Of a stretch of DNA of 64,000 bases, positions 11,557 to 24,266 are shown in pieces. The notes below the pieces were generated by a model. It searched no databases and was not told the DNA's origin. It worked only from the letters and a program-made list of their open reading frames with translations. Origin of the DNA: Tilletiaria anomala UBC 951 (Eukaryota; Basidiomycota; Exobasidiomycetes; Georgefischeriales; Tilletiariaceae); the NCBI RefSeq assembly GCF_000711695.1, contig NW_013547021.1, positions 186,001 to 250,000 of the forward strand, read 5' to 3'. Position 1 is the first letter of the stretch. Each line of letters starts with the position of its first letter. A program made the position numbers and the translations under genes.

Positions 11557-13640
11557 ATGCGGAAGCGCTACACACTCATCGCCCTTTTTCTCTCCGGCCT
11601 GCGACTACAAGACCTCCCCATCCTCCATCAATTTGCGGAGCAAAAACCATCCTCAGCCAAGTTCGCGAGTCCAGTCACTCGTATGTAACCCGTGTATATG
11701 TATGATCATTGCATGATTGAAGTTGGCGGCCTGCCCGGCTTGAGAAAGGGAGGGCCCGGGGAGATTGCGGAGGCGAGGATGCGCATGCTCAATATTTGGA
11801 GAGCTGGAGTGCATCGCGTAAGGAAATTATAGAGAGTGGAGGTCTGGGAGGTTTCGGTCATACGGATTCAGTTGCGGAGTCGGTATGGAATGCCCATTTA
11901 CCGTGCCAGATATCTCAATACTTCAATCTTCGATCTGAAGGCAAGGTTGCAGGCCAAAATTTCCAATCTGTCCTTCCACTTTGGCCTTCCCGAACTAATC
12001 ATTCCAGCCATTATCAGAACCATCCGCGGGGGTGGCAACAGGGTTGAAGGAGTGTACATAAGAAAGGAGCTAAACACTGAAGAAGTAAACATCGAGCGCA
12101 ATATCTCCAAAGCGCTCTCTGATCTTGACGTCCCTGTTCGGATGTTTCATACCAAATCTCTGCTCATTCCGCAAGGTCTTCCTTCCCCCTCACCGAGCTT
12201 TCCGGTGTATTACACACACTTTCTAAAGTGCGTGGACGGGCCCAACATGTTCCAAAAGCCACTTCAGCACCAGAGAAACCAAGGCTTTCGCAAAGCTCTC
12301 TGGCCTGCAAGATCCTGCGGGCGTCTGGTACTTCAGCGGCAAGGATATGGAAAGCGATGCTTCAGCTGTCGAGATGGCGCCGCTTAGTTGAGTACGAGCA
12401 AGAATTCTGTACTCGGTCCCTTTTCTGGCGAAGCGGCTGCCAAGCTACCAACAGCTTTTGTTCGGGAAGGCGGCGAGACCGAAGTACTTGCACGTTTGAG
12501 CACTGCATCACCGGCGGAAAGGACTTGCCAGCCGTGCCCTACAAAACGACGCAACGGTATGCTAAGCGAAGATTATTCGACCAAGATGACTGCTTCTCTG
12601 GCGCATAGCCTCCTCTCACTGCGCCTCGTGGCGGCAAAGGCTACAGGCTTGGACGAGCAGCATGGCGCGAAGGGATCGCGGAAGCTACTGGATCATCTTC
12701 GAGCTCTGTAGAGATATTTGGTCTGGAAGAAGCGGGCGCAGAGCACGTTGTAACAAGAAAGTGTGAACAATCGTTTACTGAACGGCCTTTTCGACGGTGC
12801 TCATTGCACAATTTACAGACTGGGCTCTTCGATGCTCACCCTGGAAGGTATTGAAGGCTTCCTGAATCCAAAATCGGCGCAGGTCAAAGCATATGACTGG
12901 AAGGTGCCTCAGGCTCTGGAGGATCGAAATGACGGCCTTATTCGCTGAGCGACGGCCAAAGCGGGCGTTGCGCTCGGAGACGCCGATATGAAGGAGTTAA
13001 CTGCTGCTGGGTACGTTGTGCTTTTCCTGAATCACCGTGTTTACAATCGCATGGGCTGATCTTCGTTTCCACGCGCAGCTTCATCAGCAATCGCGGGCGA
13101 CAGAGTGTCGCAAGCTTCCTGACCAAAGATTTGTACTACGATTTGAGGCTCGGCACCGATTTTTCGAATTATGGCTGATCGACTAGGATCCTTACTCGAA
13201 TTGGGTGAATCCTTGAGCGATTCCCCACTGAGCGGAGCGTTGCCCATGCTGAACTTGGATACCTCTTCTCTCCGAGCTGCAGGACAATATGTCGCTGGCG
13301 CTGGCAATAACCCTCGAGCTGCCCGCCAGTTTAACCCGAACAGACAAGGAAAGGATTATGATAGACAGGATGAGCTCCAGTTCGCAAATGCAATTTTTTC
13401 AATCGGAACGCAAGGTGTCACATTCCGCCTGGTTTTGCATAGCGAAATACATCAGGGCCTGGCTGTCCGAGTTGAAGTACGTCTCAGATGCGTCTGCTCA
13501 TCATCCCTGGACACTGAATGACGCAGAGAAGACTAATGGCTACCCTGCGCATCCTATCGTCGAGGCGGCGGCAGCGGAGGACGTGGTGGCGGCACTAGCG
13601 GTGGGCAAGGATAGAACCATCATAGGCTCATTCTTCATAG
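11557..13640 (+). pseudogene. Cryptochrome-DASH (photolyase family) relic
   Basis: A decayed gene of the DASH cryptochromes, flavin photoreceptors that repair UV lesions in single-stranded DNA. Homologous blocks occur in the correct order but in all three frames. They are LRLQDLPILHQF (about 11600), IEVGGLPG (11716), VAESVWN (about 11870), IFDLKARL through RNISKALSDLDVP (11923-12137), YYTHFLKCVDGP (12209), FVREGGETEVLARL (12457), RRNGMLSEDYSTKM (12550), YWIIFEL (12687), IEGFLNPKSAQVKAYDWKVP (12850), SNRGRQSVASFLTKDLYYD (13085), GQYVAGAGNNPRAARQFNP (13283), and YIRAWLSELKYVSDASAHHPW (13448). A Gly-rich RGG tail at 13560-13610 is typical of fungal members. A normal-looking intron (GTACGT at 13011 to CAG at 13078) survives before the NRGRQ block. 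In-frame stops include TAA at 11686 and a Trp-to-TGA before ATAKAGV at 12946. I count roughly eight to ten breaks, so no functional product is expected. Confidence 0.88.
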
Positions 13641-16600
13641 CAACATTAGAACTGCGTCCTTGAGACCATTGGCTAGTAGGAAGGTCCAGGTGTAGACAAC
13701 GAAGAGAGGAAGCCGAATATGCAAGCATGAGTATAATCTTTTTGGTATATACTCTGTTTCAGTGCACAGCACAACATAAACTATAGCCTTCAGTATGTGT
13801 ACTGATTCGCAACATAGCAAGCGGCATTACTTAATAGAGTCATTTCGATACGGACCGCGTGTTTCACCGACAGCCTGCGAAGGTGCCGAGGCAGGCGATT
13901 GGGTCATTGGCAGCTGCATAGTATGCTCATGATGAAACGGCAGCTTTCTGACACCGATGAAGGGCAGGCTCCTGGAAGTAATAATCCCAGGCTTCTCAAG
14001 TGTGCAGTGTGCAATGCTTAGTATGCACATGTTCTATACGGACGTGACGTGCCGGGAAGTGCATAGCGAGGCTGCAAGGCGCAAAGGGCATATCGGGATC
14101 GTTCCTAGCGATATTGGGGTGCTACGTGTCGAAAGCTGCTTTTCCCTTCGAGGTTTAAACGCTCAGCGCTTCAACCTTTAGGGCTCCAGCGATCAGAATT
14201 CAACATGAGTTCGGCGCGTTCACTAAGACGTGCCGGACGAAACCTCAAATTCAACCCTGGCAAGCTGGGAAGATCGGATGTTCCACAAAGATGCCGATTC
14301 TTTGATCGATCGGCTCCAAGCGACTGGCTCCCACGCCCGTTCTTTGATCGTAGCGGTTCGCAATACTGGAGAAGACAGGTGGAGGGTGGGGCGTTCGCTT
14401 TCTGTTGTGAAAAGATCGGGGTATTGGGAAGGTTCTCAACCCACCTTTGCCACTTTTCGAGTGAATTTATAGGGGTTTTGCCTGGGCGGTGATTTTTTAA
14501 AGCTTGCAGGAGTTCAACCGTCAACTTTCTTTTTATAACTGAGAATCTGAAAACTCAGATGGAGGGCCACGTGGGCGGAACTCGGATCTGCACCGGGAGG
14601 GCCCGATCGATCCTTGCTGGATGGCGGAGACAGCACTGACACCTGCCCTAGCCTGCGAGCTGTCCAGCGTATGCGCTGTGCAGCCGGCGTGTGCCAGGAG
14701 CATATACATGATTGTATGTCAGCGTAGAGTCGTGTCAGGTCGTGTCCTCACAAGTCCTGTCATGGCCGGCCGTGTTCAACGCGTCGTCAGCACGTTAGCG
14801 GTCAGAACGCTCGGAAGCCGTCGCCTCGTAAGACCCTCAGCGCATGTCTGGACTCTGGAGCTGTTGGAGTTTGGACGCGTAATGATGCAACGCATCTCAT
14901 GCTGGGTTCACCCGCGCCGGGCGGCACGGTGACTTGCGCGGCTCATGAGTTTGTCCTCTACGTGAAACGCGTCATCAACGTTGTGTCAATTCACCCAGTC
15001 GCATCAGATATGCCTGAAAGCGCTGCAATCTGCGCAGTGCGTAGTGCACATCTGCAGCACAGTCATATGCAAGTAGCCAAATACAGTCTTCCAGTCTACG
15101 GAGAAGCAGGCGCTTTGGGTCCTCTGTGGCCGGTGCATACCCTGAGCTTTGCTTCGAGCCTGCCTTATTCGGCGTATGTATGTACACATAGCTCTGAATC
15201 TGCATTTTCAATGCTGAGCTCCGAAGCTCATGATGTTCCATTCTAGACGCTTACTTGCCATTGCTGCGGCGTCCTCATTTCTAGAAAGCCCTGAGCTTCT
15301 GAAAGCGTATATACACCAAAAGCAAGTCAGGGAAGGCGGACACCGGTACTCCGGCAGCAGGACATCAGGCTAGCGGAAGCAAGTCAGCAGTCCATGTCTT
15401 CTCGCCTGCACATTCTTCATTTCTTGATCCTCTCCTTTAAAGAGTTCATTCAGATCGGGTATAGAACTTGGTCCTTGGCGCATGGCCAAGGAGTGGCGGA
15501 AACTCCGGCGCATCTTTACTTCATGCCAGTGCCCAGCAGCCACTGCTAACTACTTCGCCTACTCGCCCGCCGTTACACGTGAGGAGAGCGACACTGTTGA
15601 CACTAGACTTGTCATACCTATAGCATACTCAAGAAGATCACGAATGAGCATGGCTCGACAGAACAATCACTTGGCTGGGGACTGGGGCCACTCAAAGTTC
15701 AAATTTTATTTAACCGATTTAGCATTGAGAGCGACGAGGCCTGCTTGCACGAAGTGCGACGTTCCGCGGCAGCATGGACTCGTCGGGAAGGGACCCCTTT
15801 CTGACGCTCGAGTCAAGGAAAGTCGACAATGAGGGATTCGAAACCCCAGGAGGGTGTGAGGCGATGAGGTCGCCGAGCATTTCAAGTGCAGATGAGACCG
15901 CCATACTCTTACAAAAGAATGTAACTCAATGTAAATACTAGCATCCGTCCTTCGTGTGCCCGCGAAGGAGAAAATGATGCTGAAGACGGAAGGGAACGGG
16001 ACCTGCGGCTCCTGAGATTTGTGGCCTGTGGCAGATGGAGCGCATTCACTCGTGAGACCAGCTACACGTAACAACGGGGCAAGCGCAGCTTGCTACTCGT
16101 TGCCAGGCTTTTCCCGCCTTATTTATCGCAGGAATTGCAAAAGTGCGCTGCTCCTCAACGTGCTTTGCCTTCAGCGTGTCAGTATCAGCGATCAGCCATG
16201 GCTGGGCATGGCCTCTAATACTTTACGGACAAGCTTCCGGATCTCACCGTATCACTGAGCATTAATCACTCATCACTCATAGCACCCATCACGTCCTCTA
16301 CTATAATAGAGGTCTGGGGTGCAATCAGCTATGTGCTCAGGCCGGGACGGGCCGGGAATACTGCCATTTGGGATCATGGAGACTAAGTCTCCCCGGGTCT
16401 CACTACAACCTGGGTGAGCCGTACTTCCAAGTTCCAGCGCTGCACAACCTTTTTCAGCCTGCTTTAGACTTTCGGAGCTTCAGAGCTTCAGCGGACAACA
16501 TCACACAATTGACAGTAAATAACCTCACAGCTTACGCCTCACGCCCATCACGCGACACGCCAGGACTGGCCACTTCCGGTCATGTCAGTACCGCATACTG

Positions 16601-19600
16601 ACTCCTGAGTCCTTCGGGTATCTTGCTCTTCCCCACCCCCTTCCCTTTTCATATCACCGAAAGGCGGTGGGAAGGCGTGTGTATTAAAGTGTATGTTTGA
16701 CATTTGCACATTTCAGTATCTACGATGGTCATAGGTCTGCATTTGAAATTTGAACGTTATGAGCCGGGAGAGTGCTTTTCCTTGTGCCTAGCTTAAGTAT
16801 ATACTGCTTCTCATTTCCCATTGGTGAGTATAGTGAGTGATTTTATCCTATCCTGTCTAACAAGAAGTGATGCCAAGAGCTCTCTCCCCAGCTTCTCGCT
16901 CATCAGGCATTAAGTATCAGCGATCAGTTCTTACATGGCCCCCGTTCGACGGTTCAACCTTCCGATTTCCCATGCTGGTTCAAAGTTTCAGCGTTCAGCG
17001 TTAAGACATTCAGCGGTTCTTCCCTAGGAAAGCATGATGGCGCTAAAAGTAAACAGCCCTATTAAACATTTGTACTATGTATGTGCATATGAACATACAT
17101 ACAAAATAGTCATGTTTGCACAAGACTACCGCAAGGGGCAACCAGATTAACGAGTCACTTGGGATGACCGGAAGTTTTTAGTGTTTGGAGTTCAGTGCGG
17201 CTTCCATTTAGAATAGCTCATAATGGAACCCCACTTATGGCATGTGCATGGATGCACATTGACAGCAATTGCAGATACCGGCAGGCACAGGCTTATAGGC
17301 AGGGCGGGGGAATACGAGTATGCAGCCGCAGTCTGCAATAATGCAGTGGCACATGCATAGGTACACATGAAAATATGGGGAGGATTTCCCGGCCGCATTC
17401 GAGATCTCTCTAGAATTGGTCAGGAACGGATAGATTCCACATATTCTGCACATTGTGCTCGCACTTGGCTGTTCAGAGCTTCTGCAAGCAACCGCGCACA
17501 GTGTTTGGCGGGCTGCCGTCTCATCTCAGCGCGCTTCGCCGGAGCATCACCACACCGTCACCGTTCAAGGATGCAAGTGTCACGTCATTATTATTCCCTG
17601 TTTGCCGTTCGGCTGTTCCGAGGGCAACGTTCACCATTTCCAGCACAGTCTATGTGTTCAATCACCTCAAGGGTTCATGCGTTTCATGCTCACGGTTCAC
17701 TTGCATCATGCTTACTGCAAAATGGCACAGTGGTTACACGCTTCCAGAGGCTATTAGGCCAACACAGGCTTTCTCATGCAGCTTCTCTCATCATGATATA
17801 TGTAGTGTTTATGCAGGTTTCTTTATTATAGTATCGGCGCTGAGAGCTCGAAGATGCTGCACGCCCAAACCACTGATGCGTGCGCACTGCAAGGAGAGCC
17901 TTTTGACGTTCAACTCCAGACTGCACAATTCCACTGCAGATGCTGGACCTGGTCAGACGAGAGAACAATGCTGGTAGCAGGTTGCATGCCTACTCGGCCC
18001 ACGCGCTGATAGATCACTGCGTTACGGCGCGAACCCATCGGCTGTGTATTGTGGAGCCTCGAAAGAGTGTCACGACGGATCATTGGTCCTCAACGATGTG
18101 CAAGACGGGAGTGTTTTGGAAAGCAATCCTATTTCCATCGCGGCATGGCGCACACTTCTCCTATCAAGAGTGCATTGTTCTGTTCCGACTTTCGTCACAT
18201 ATACAAATCACAATCCACATCACAGAAGCGGTGATTATGCGCTGATTATGAGCTTGACGGTTTGATGGGGCGATGAGGGGAGTAGGGATCGCCGATGGAC
18301 TGGCGATGAACGCGACGAATGGAAAACTCGAACGCGGTGGGAAAGTCCGAAATTTTGGCGCGCGCGGAGCGCGTCTCTCCTTTGAGGGGGAGCGACCACA
18401 TTAGCGTATGAGCACAGACGCCTCGAGTCTGAGGAGTGGCAGGTCGTCTTTGGATGGGTCAGGTCCTCCGATCTTGCAGAAAAGAAAGAGTTGAATCCAC
18501 AGCAGACATGCGCTACGTGGTGCGCACATTCTTCAGTGCTCTGCAACGCTGCACAAGTGTAGAGTAGTTCAGAGTGCAGGCCAGTGAAGGCATGCGCATT
18601 GCGTGCGCCCACGGCAACGGCTGAGCGCCGGAAACTCAAGGCCTGTGCCCTTTAATAAACATCATTCTCATTCTCTCAAATTCTCACTTTCTTGCTCTTC
18701 CTGGTGAGCGCCTGCAGCCCTGCCTGCCCTGAGCGCCTGAGCGCGCGAAGAGGAACTGCCCAGCTGGCCATCTTATGCTGCAGTCGCCTGTAGATCGGCC
18801 GCATTTTCATCTTGGAAAAGTATATAAAGAGCTCCTGCAGGCTTCTGCGGCCTGCGAGTCATAAGCGTCCAGCCTGTGAAGGGTAATCTAGCATTGTGGA
18901 TGGCACTTGCAATAGCCCGCAAAGTGCAATGTGCAATCAGCATTTACAATTGCATTCTGCGAGCCTGTGGGGAGGTATTTTCATACGGTGCAGGGAGTGT
19001 TTTGGGGCCCGACTTTCGCACAGACTGACACGCCTCCTCCCCTCGTCTCACGAGAGTCAGCTTGTTGAGCCAGTAGATTGTAATTTGTGCCTAAAGTGTG
19101 AAGCACAGCTCATTAAGAACAACCCGGACAAACGCGCTGATTGTATTGTTTGACACCTTAATTCCACGCGAAAGCGCCAGACTACATGTGAAGTGTGACA
19201 TTGACAATGTGTCTCACATGAAGGCATGTCGATCCACGCGTTTGGACATTCCTGGCCGCCTCGGGCATCGATCGAAACGCAGCGCTATGCTTGTGAAACG
19301 TGCGACTCGTAGTTGGAGCCGGCGCTGGTTCCTGCTCGCTCATCTTGACTCTTGTTTGCGTGCAAAGAACATATGGTTTCTTTCGGATTTCGCACTTTGC
19401 GCCCTCATGCGGCCTGTGCAGCCTTTCCCTCTGCATGTACATGATCCATATTTATCTTTAATACTTTCTTTTTAGCCGTTGGAGGTTGACAAAGCTTGAT
19501 CTACGAAGACACGGCGAAGGTGAGTGATTGGCAATACGAAACACAGTTTTATTCTTGCGAATATGCGATATTTGGCTTTTTGTGTGGGCTTTGTTGTGAA

Positions 19601-21151
19601 AAGCTCGTCGGGTAGAATTGCCCCCATGTAAGCGCGACGAGGAACACTCTCGGACGGTGTGTCCGCGGCTTGTCATTATTTTTACTGTTTAGGGAAACCC
19701 CCACTGTGTTGTGTGTGCTATGCCCCAGCCCACTGTGCTGTACTGCGCACGCGAGCAAGCCTTTGCTCCTGAGCGGGTGTTTGCTGCGGCGCTGTGCCTG
19801 TCACCTGCAGCCAAAGGCTGTAAGGAGTCTCCCACGCTCCACGCGATCGACATGCAAGACCCATCGTCGATACCCTCGTCCCGTCACACTTCAGGGCAGT
19901 ATGGCTACTCTGCGTGATTCGGCTATGTATGACCATGTTAGGCCGTGAGTGCCCATCGTTCAGGAGTTTTGGGCATCTCATGCGTAATATTGCTAGCAAT
20001 GCGCGTCTTGCTTTCGAGCAAATCGCCAAACTGTGTCTTATTAAGAGTGGAATCCGGGTCGATTAGCATTGGCTGTGAGCTTTTTTGGCGGGATGAAATG
20101 GATATGATATGTACATAGATATGCCCGTTTGGCGTTGTTGGCGAATGGCGAATCCCAAATGCGTTCTGTGTGCGAGACTGCAAGACGCCAAAGTCTCCTG
20201 GCAGTATCACACACTCGCAGGAGCAGTAGGGAGGTTTTGCCGCCTGTCAGGGGACTGGACGGGCATGGGCGCCTGGGCGTGGGCGCAAACGTAAACGAGA
20301 GAAGCTCGCCACCCAAGACTGCGGCTTGGATACGGGTTCTCACGTAAAACATGCAATACATGTGCAAACTGTAACAGAAGCTAAAATGAACAGTACGGCG
20401 CACGGCGCCTGCCTGCAGAGTCAGCGGCTATCTTCGCAATCGTGTCTCCTGCCCTCTCTCTGTCCCCTCGGGCCCATTTGCTCTCCGAGTTGGGCCTAAT
20501 CAAACCGGTCCCAAGCTCCGTCCGCCGTCGCTCCGGCACTCCGAAGGGCATACGCCGCTTCTCCCACATTCCAAACAACCCTCCCCACTGGCTTTGCGCT
20601 CTCTTTTGGGGTACCGCTGGATGATCATAAGCCATTCAACATCGTGAATTGTTTAGCCATCTCCCTCCCAGTCGCCGCCCCTCTAATGATTGCTGGACCC
20701 TAGCTAGACAAACGAATCGTCCACGATCTCGATTCTCAAGGATCCTCCTCCAACGATCGGATGTTCATTATCATTACTTTATACTCCAGCCTCATCCGCA
20801 TTTGGCGAAACCAGGTCTCTCCAAAGTGCACAAGGGCTTGCCTTGTCGAATCTCCCTTGGCACTCGCAATCTTTCAATTTCGACACAAGATCAAGCTGCC
20901 AACTGTCGCGAGTCGCAACGAGCTACGCGTAGAAGTCATCAAGCCAAGGCCAGCCAACCATCAATGATCTTTATAAACAGAGTAGTGGGTGTCTTATTTT
21001 TTAGACTTGTCCATGACTACCTGATGCACCTGACATCCGTTGCTGAATGTAGCTTGCGCTATCGTACAGACCTTGATCTATCGACTCTCGTTACTCCCAA
21101 GGCAGCTTGCTCCAAAGTAACCAACCCCAGCGCTATCATCATACGACGGAA
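13641..21151. other. Gene-poor island, 7.5 kb
   Basis: Only short, motif-free frames occur over 7.5 kb, in striking contrast to the dense packing elsewhere. The sequence looks lower in GC than the genes. I recognise no transposase, reverse transcriptase, rRNA, tRNA or tandem array. A 15-base word AGTATCAGCGATCAG occurs at 16181-16195 and again at 16913-16927. The last 500 bases are pyrimidine-rich and would include the leader of the kinase gene. Decayed genes too eroded to identify are possible, as the neighbouring cryptochrome relic shows. Confidence 0.45.
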
Positions 21152-24100
21152 ATGAGCTCGGAAGAATCAAGACCATTCATCACAGCACGCTCCGTACTCG
21201 CACGTTCCGTGTACTCGCGGCGGCCAAGTCTCCCACCCGCTCTCGAGAGTTCAGCTAGCAGCGTCAGCCTTTCTTCTCCCACACTACCACAAGGCTTACC
21301 GTTCTACAGCGGCGTTGGTTCTGCTTACTCTGCCACCGCAGCACTATCCTTTCCACGCAAACTTTCGCTTGACGAGGCTGCCACCATGACAGATTCCCAG
21401 GACCTACCCCAACAAGCCTCCGAGCCCGAACCGACGGACAAAGAGGACACGGCGTTGAATGCGCGACTGCACCAGCATCGCCAGCAACGCCAGCACTGCA
21501 TGCCCCTAGCAACATTCCCACACGCATCTATCGAGCTCTCCAGGAAGGATGCCCTCTCCAACGACGAGACTGCTCGCTTTAGCGCCATCAAACACATGTT
21601 GTTCTCTCGCAACGCCGCTATCGCCATTCAAGCCGAAGACAGCAGCATGGACTGGGACGTGTCGGATGTGCCGTCCATGCCTGGATCGGTCAGCATGATC
21701 AGCAGCGAATCGTCGGCCAGCATGATCAGCAGCAGCGCCGAGAGCGGTGTTAGCACAGTGAATACAACCTTGTCGAACGGGCAACTCACGAGTCAACTTC
21801 CCGGCTCACCGTCAGCTTTGTCGGTGCAGGCGGCAAAATCAAGCGCCGCGACTCAGCATTCCACGATGCAGATGCCGCCAAGCGTTCGGTCAGCCTCTTC
21901 GACGGGCTCGGGCGCTTCTTCGCAGACCGAAGACATGGACGAAGATATTCCACCGCCGCTTTCACCGTCTAACGGTTCCGTCAAGAGTGTCAGCCTGCGG
22001 ACTCCAGCACGAGAAAGCCGTGAGAGTCAGCAAGGCTCCATCTTTCAAGCCAATTACTCCATGGGTCCAGTCGGATCGCAGCCTATTACCCCTCATCTCG
22101 CACAACGTTCGCTCCCGACTTGCGACGGGAGCTCGCAGCTCGACGCCTCATCTGACATTGGCGGGCAGTCATTCAGCACATCACCTCGCGGCTCGGCTAC
22201 AATCAGTCAGAGCCTTGGATTGGTCCTGTCCGACTCGCCTCTCGGCACTTTTGCCACGGGTGCCGACAAGGGGAACGCGCTTCCGATGCAGAGACCCTCG
22301 GCTGCAGCCATCAAGCGAGCCAAGCGTTCTTCTGCGCTCTCGCCATTAAAAATTGCACCTGAGTCAGCATTCGGACGGCCGATCCAGCCGACGACGCCAA
22401 ACGGGTCCTTCATCCCGTACGCGCGCGACGGTGCTGCCACTGGCGAAGCGAGAAGCCCTTTCGAGCCACCAACTCCGTTCAGAACCACGAGTAGCATGAA
22501 CGGATTTCCTTTTGGCAGTGCCAGCTCCGTCGATGCTAGCGATCGCATGCCTTTGCCTGCGTCCACAAGCCTCCTCGCTCGCAGCGCCAAGCCATCGCGA
22601 AGCGGATCGCTGAGCCCTATCTCTGCGGACTTTGCAGCTGTCGTCTCGTTGTCGCAATCTGTGAGTTCTCTGCAGCCTTGACCTGCATCCAATATGGCTT
22701 CATTGCTGACACTTGGACGGTGGTACGCAGAAATTGCGAGACGGCTCACAGTCTCGCTCTCCATCACCTGCTACCAACAACGCTTCTCGCCGTGCCAGCT
22801 TGATGGAGACGCCGAGCGGTAGCTCGAAGCGCGCTGCAGAGATGCACCGGAGCTCTCTGAGCGGCCCAACTCGTCCCAAGCTCATCAAGTCGAAGAGTTC
22901 AATGGGCAAGCCGTACGTGCCATCGTCGCCTTACTCGCTCCCAAACTCTTTGCAGTCATCCTCTTCCGGTGTCTTTCGCACAGTGAACGCAGCAGGCCAG
23001 TCGGTCGCTGGAAGCCTGGCACAACCCTCCGGGATGCCGCTGTCTGGTCTCGTCAAGCCGCTCATCACGACGACTCCGCCGCAACCGAGCTTCGAACTGC
23101 CAAACGACCAGCTGTCCGGCCTTCCAGAGCCTCTGACCGATGCGCTTCTGTCCGCCAAAGCAGCTCCATCGGCCATGGCAAAGGTCCCTTCGGTCGCCTC
23201 GCGCATGCAGAACATCGGCAAGCCCGTCCAGCCGCAAGCAATACCGATGGACCGCTCACAGTCCCTGCCCGTCTACCAGACCGTGTCCGCTCGCCATCTT
23301 GCGTACCGCCATCTTCACCCGGTTTTCGAGGCGAACTACACTCTCGGCCACGAGCTTGGCAGCGGTGGCTTTGGATTCGTCGTCGCAGCTCGCAGGTCGC
23401 AGGATGGTCGGCCCGTTGCAGTAAAGTTCATCTGGAAGGAGAAGGTTCCTTCTCACGGATGGGTGCGCGACCCACAACTCGGCATCATTCCCATGGAAGT
23501 GTTTGCCCTCAAGGTCATTGACCATCCGAATGTGGTTAAGTTCATCGAGCTCTTTGACGATGATGACTTCTTCTACCTCGTAATGGAGATGCATGGCTCG
23601 CCGTGGAAAGCTCCCGAGGCGATTGATGACAAGAAAAAGACTGTGGCCTTGCCGCCGACATCAGAGTGTCTCAGCCCGCCACAGCGCCATGTTCCGATGG
23701 AGCGCCGCTCTTCTTGCGACCTCTTCGAATGCATCGAGCAGCACTCGCGGCTGTCGGAGGAGCAAGCGCGATGGGTGTTCGCGCAGGTCATCGAGGCCGT
23801 CTGGCATCTGGATTCCCTGGGAATTTGCCACCGTGATATCAAGGATGAGAACTGCGTCGTCGATTCTGACTTCAATGTCAAGCTTATTGACTTTGGCTCC
23901 GCCGTTGTTTCGGACCCACGCAAGCCACCACCATACTTCAACCGCTTCTTTGGCACGATGACTTTTGCCAGCTCGGAGATCCTCCAAGGCAAGCAGTACC
24001 GCGCGCCTCATGCCGAAGTGTGGAGCCTTGGCGTCCTGTTGAGCATTCTGCTCAGCGGGCAATGTCCATTCAGCGACCCTAGCGCCGCAATCAAGGGCCA

Positions 24101-24266
24101 GATCAGCAAACCCAAGGGCATGTGGACCAAAGAGAGTCTCGGGCTGATGCTGCGTTGCCTCGAGGTCGATCCGGATCGCCGTGCCACGATTCAAGAGCTG
24201 CGCCAGCACCCGTGGGTCAGCAAGGCCTGGGAGGTTCCGGGCCGCTCCCGGCCTGGCTCAGTCTAA
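21152..24266 (+). CDS. Serine/threonine protein kinase, PAS-kinase-like (CAMK group)
   Basis: Two exons, 21152-22660 and 22731-24266, encode about 1014 residues. The first 700 are Ser/Pro/Thr-rich and look disordered; no PAS domain is visible there. The catalytic domain spans about residues 705-1001: glycine loop LGSGGFGFVV, lysine motif VAVKFIWKEKV, catalytic HRDIKDEN, and metal-binding DFGSA. The segment WVRDPQLGIIPMEV after the lysine is characteristic of yeast Psk1/Psk2 and animal PASK, which control sugar partitioning and translation. An insertion rich in Pro and Lys interrupts the N-lobe after LVMEMHG. The activation segment ends FASSEI, where most kinases have a Pro in the APE motif. 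Upstream in-frame sequence lacks an ATG, so 21152 is the first start. The kinase call is certain; the PASK subfamily is likely. Confidence 0.85.

Noticed and set aside
15830-15860. TTCGAA within a GGG...CCCC context, possible tRNA T arm
   Set aside because: The stem does not pair correctly around a seven-base loop and no D arm, anticodon arm or acceptor stem is present nearby.
18235-18639. 134-codon minus-strand frame in the gene-poor island
   Set aside because: Cys/His/Arg-rich without a spacing pattern or family match; consistent with chance.
10149-21151. Transposons, LTR elements or other mobile DNA in the gene-poor island
   Set aside because: No reverse transcriptase, integrase, transposase or terminal repeat pattern could be recognised; the only identifiable relic is a host cryptochrome gene.
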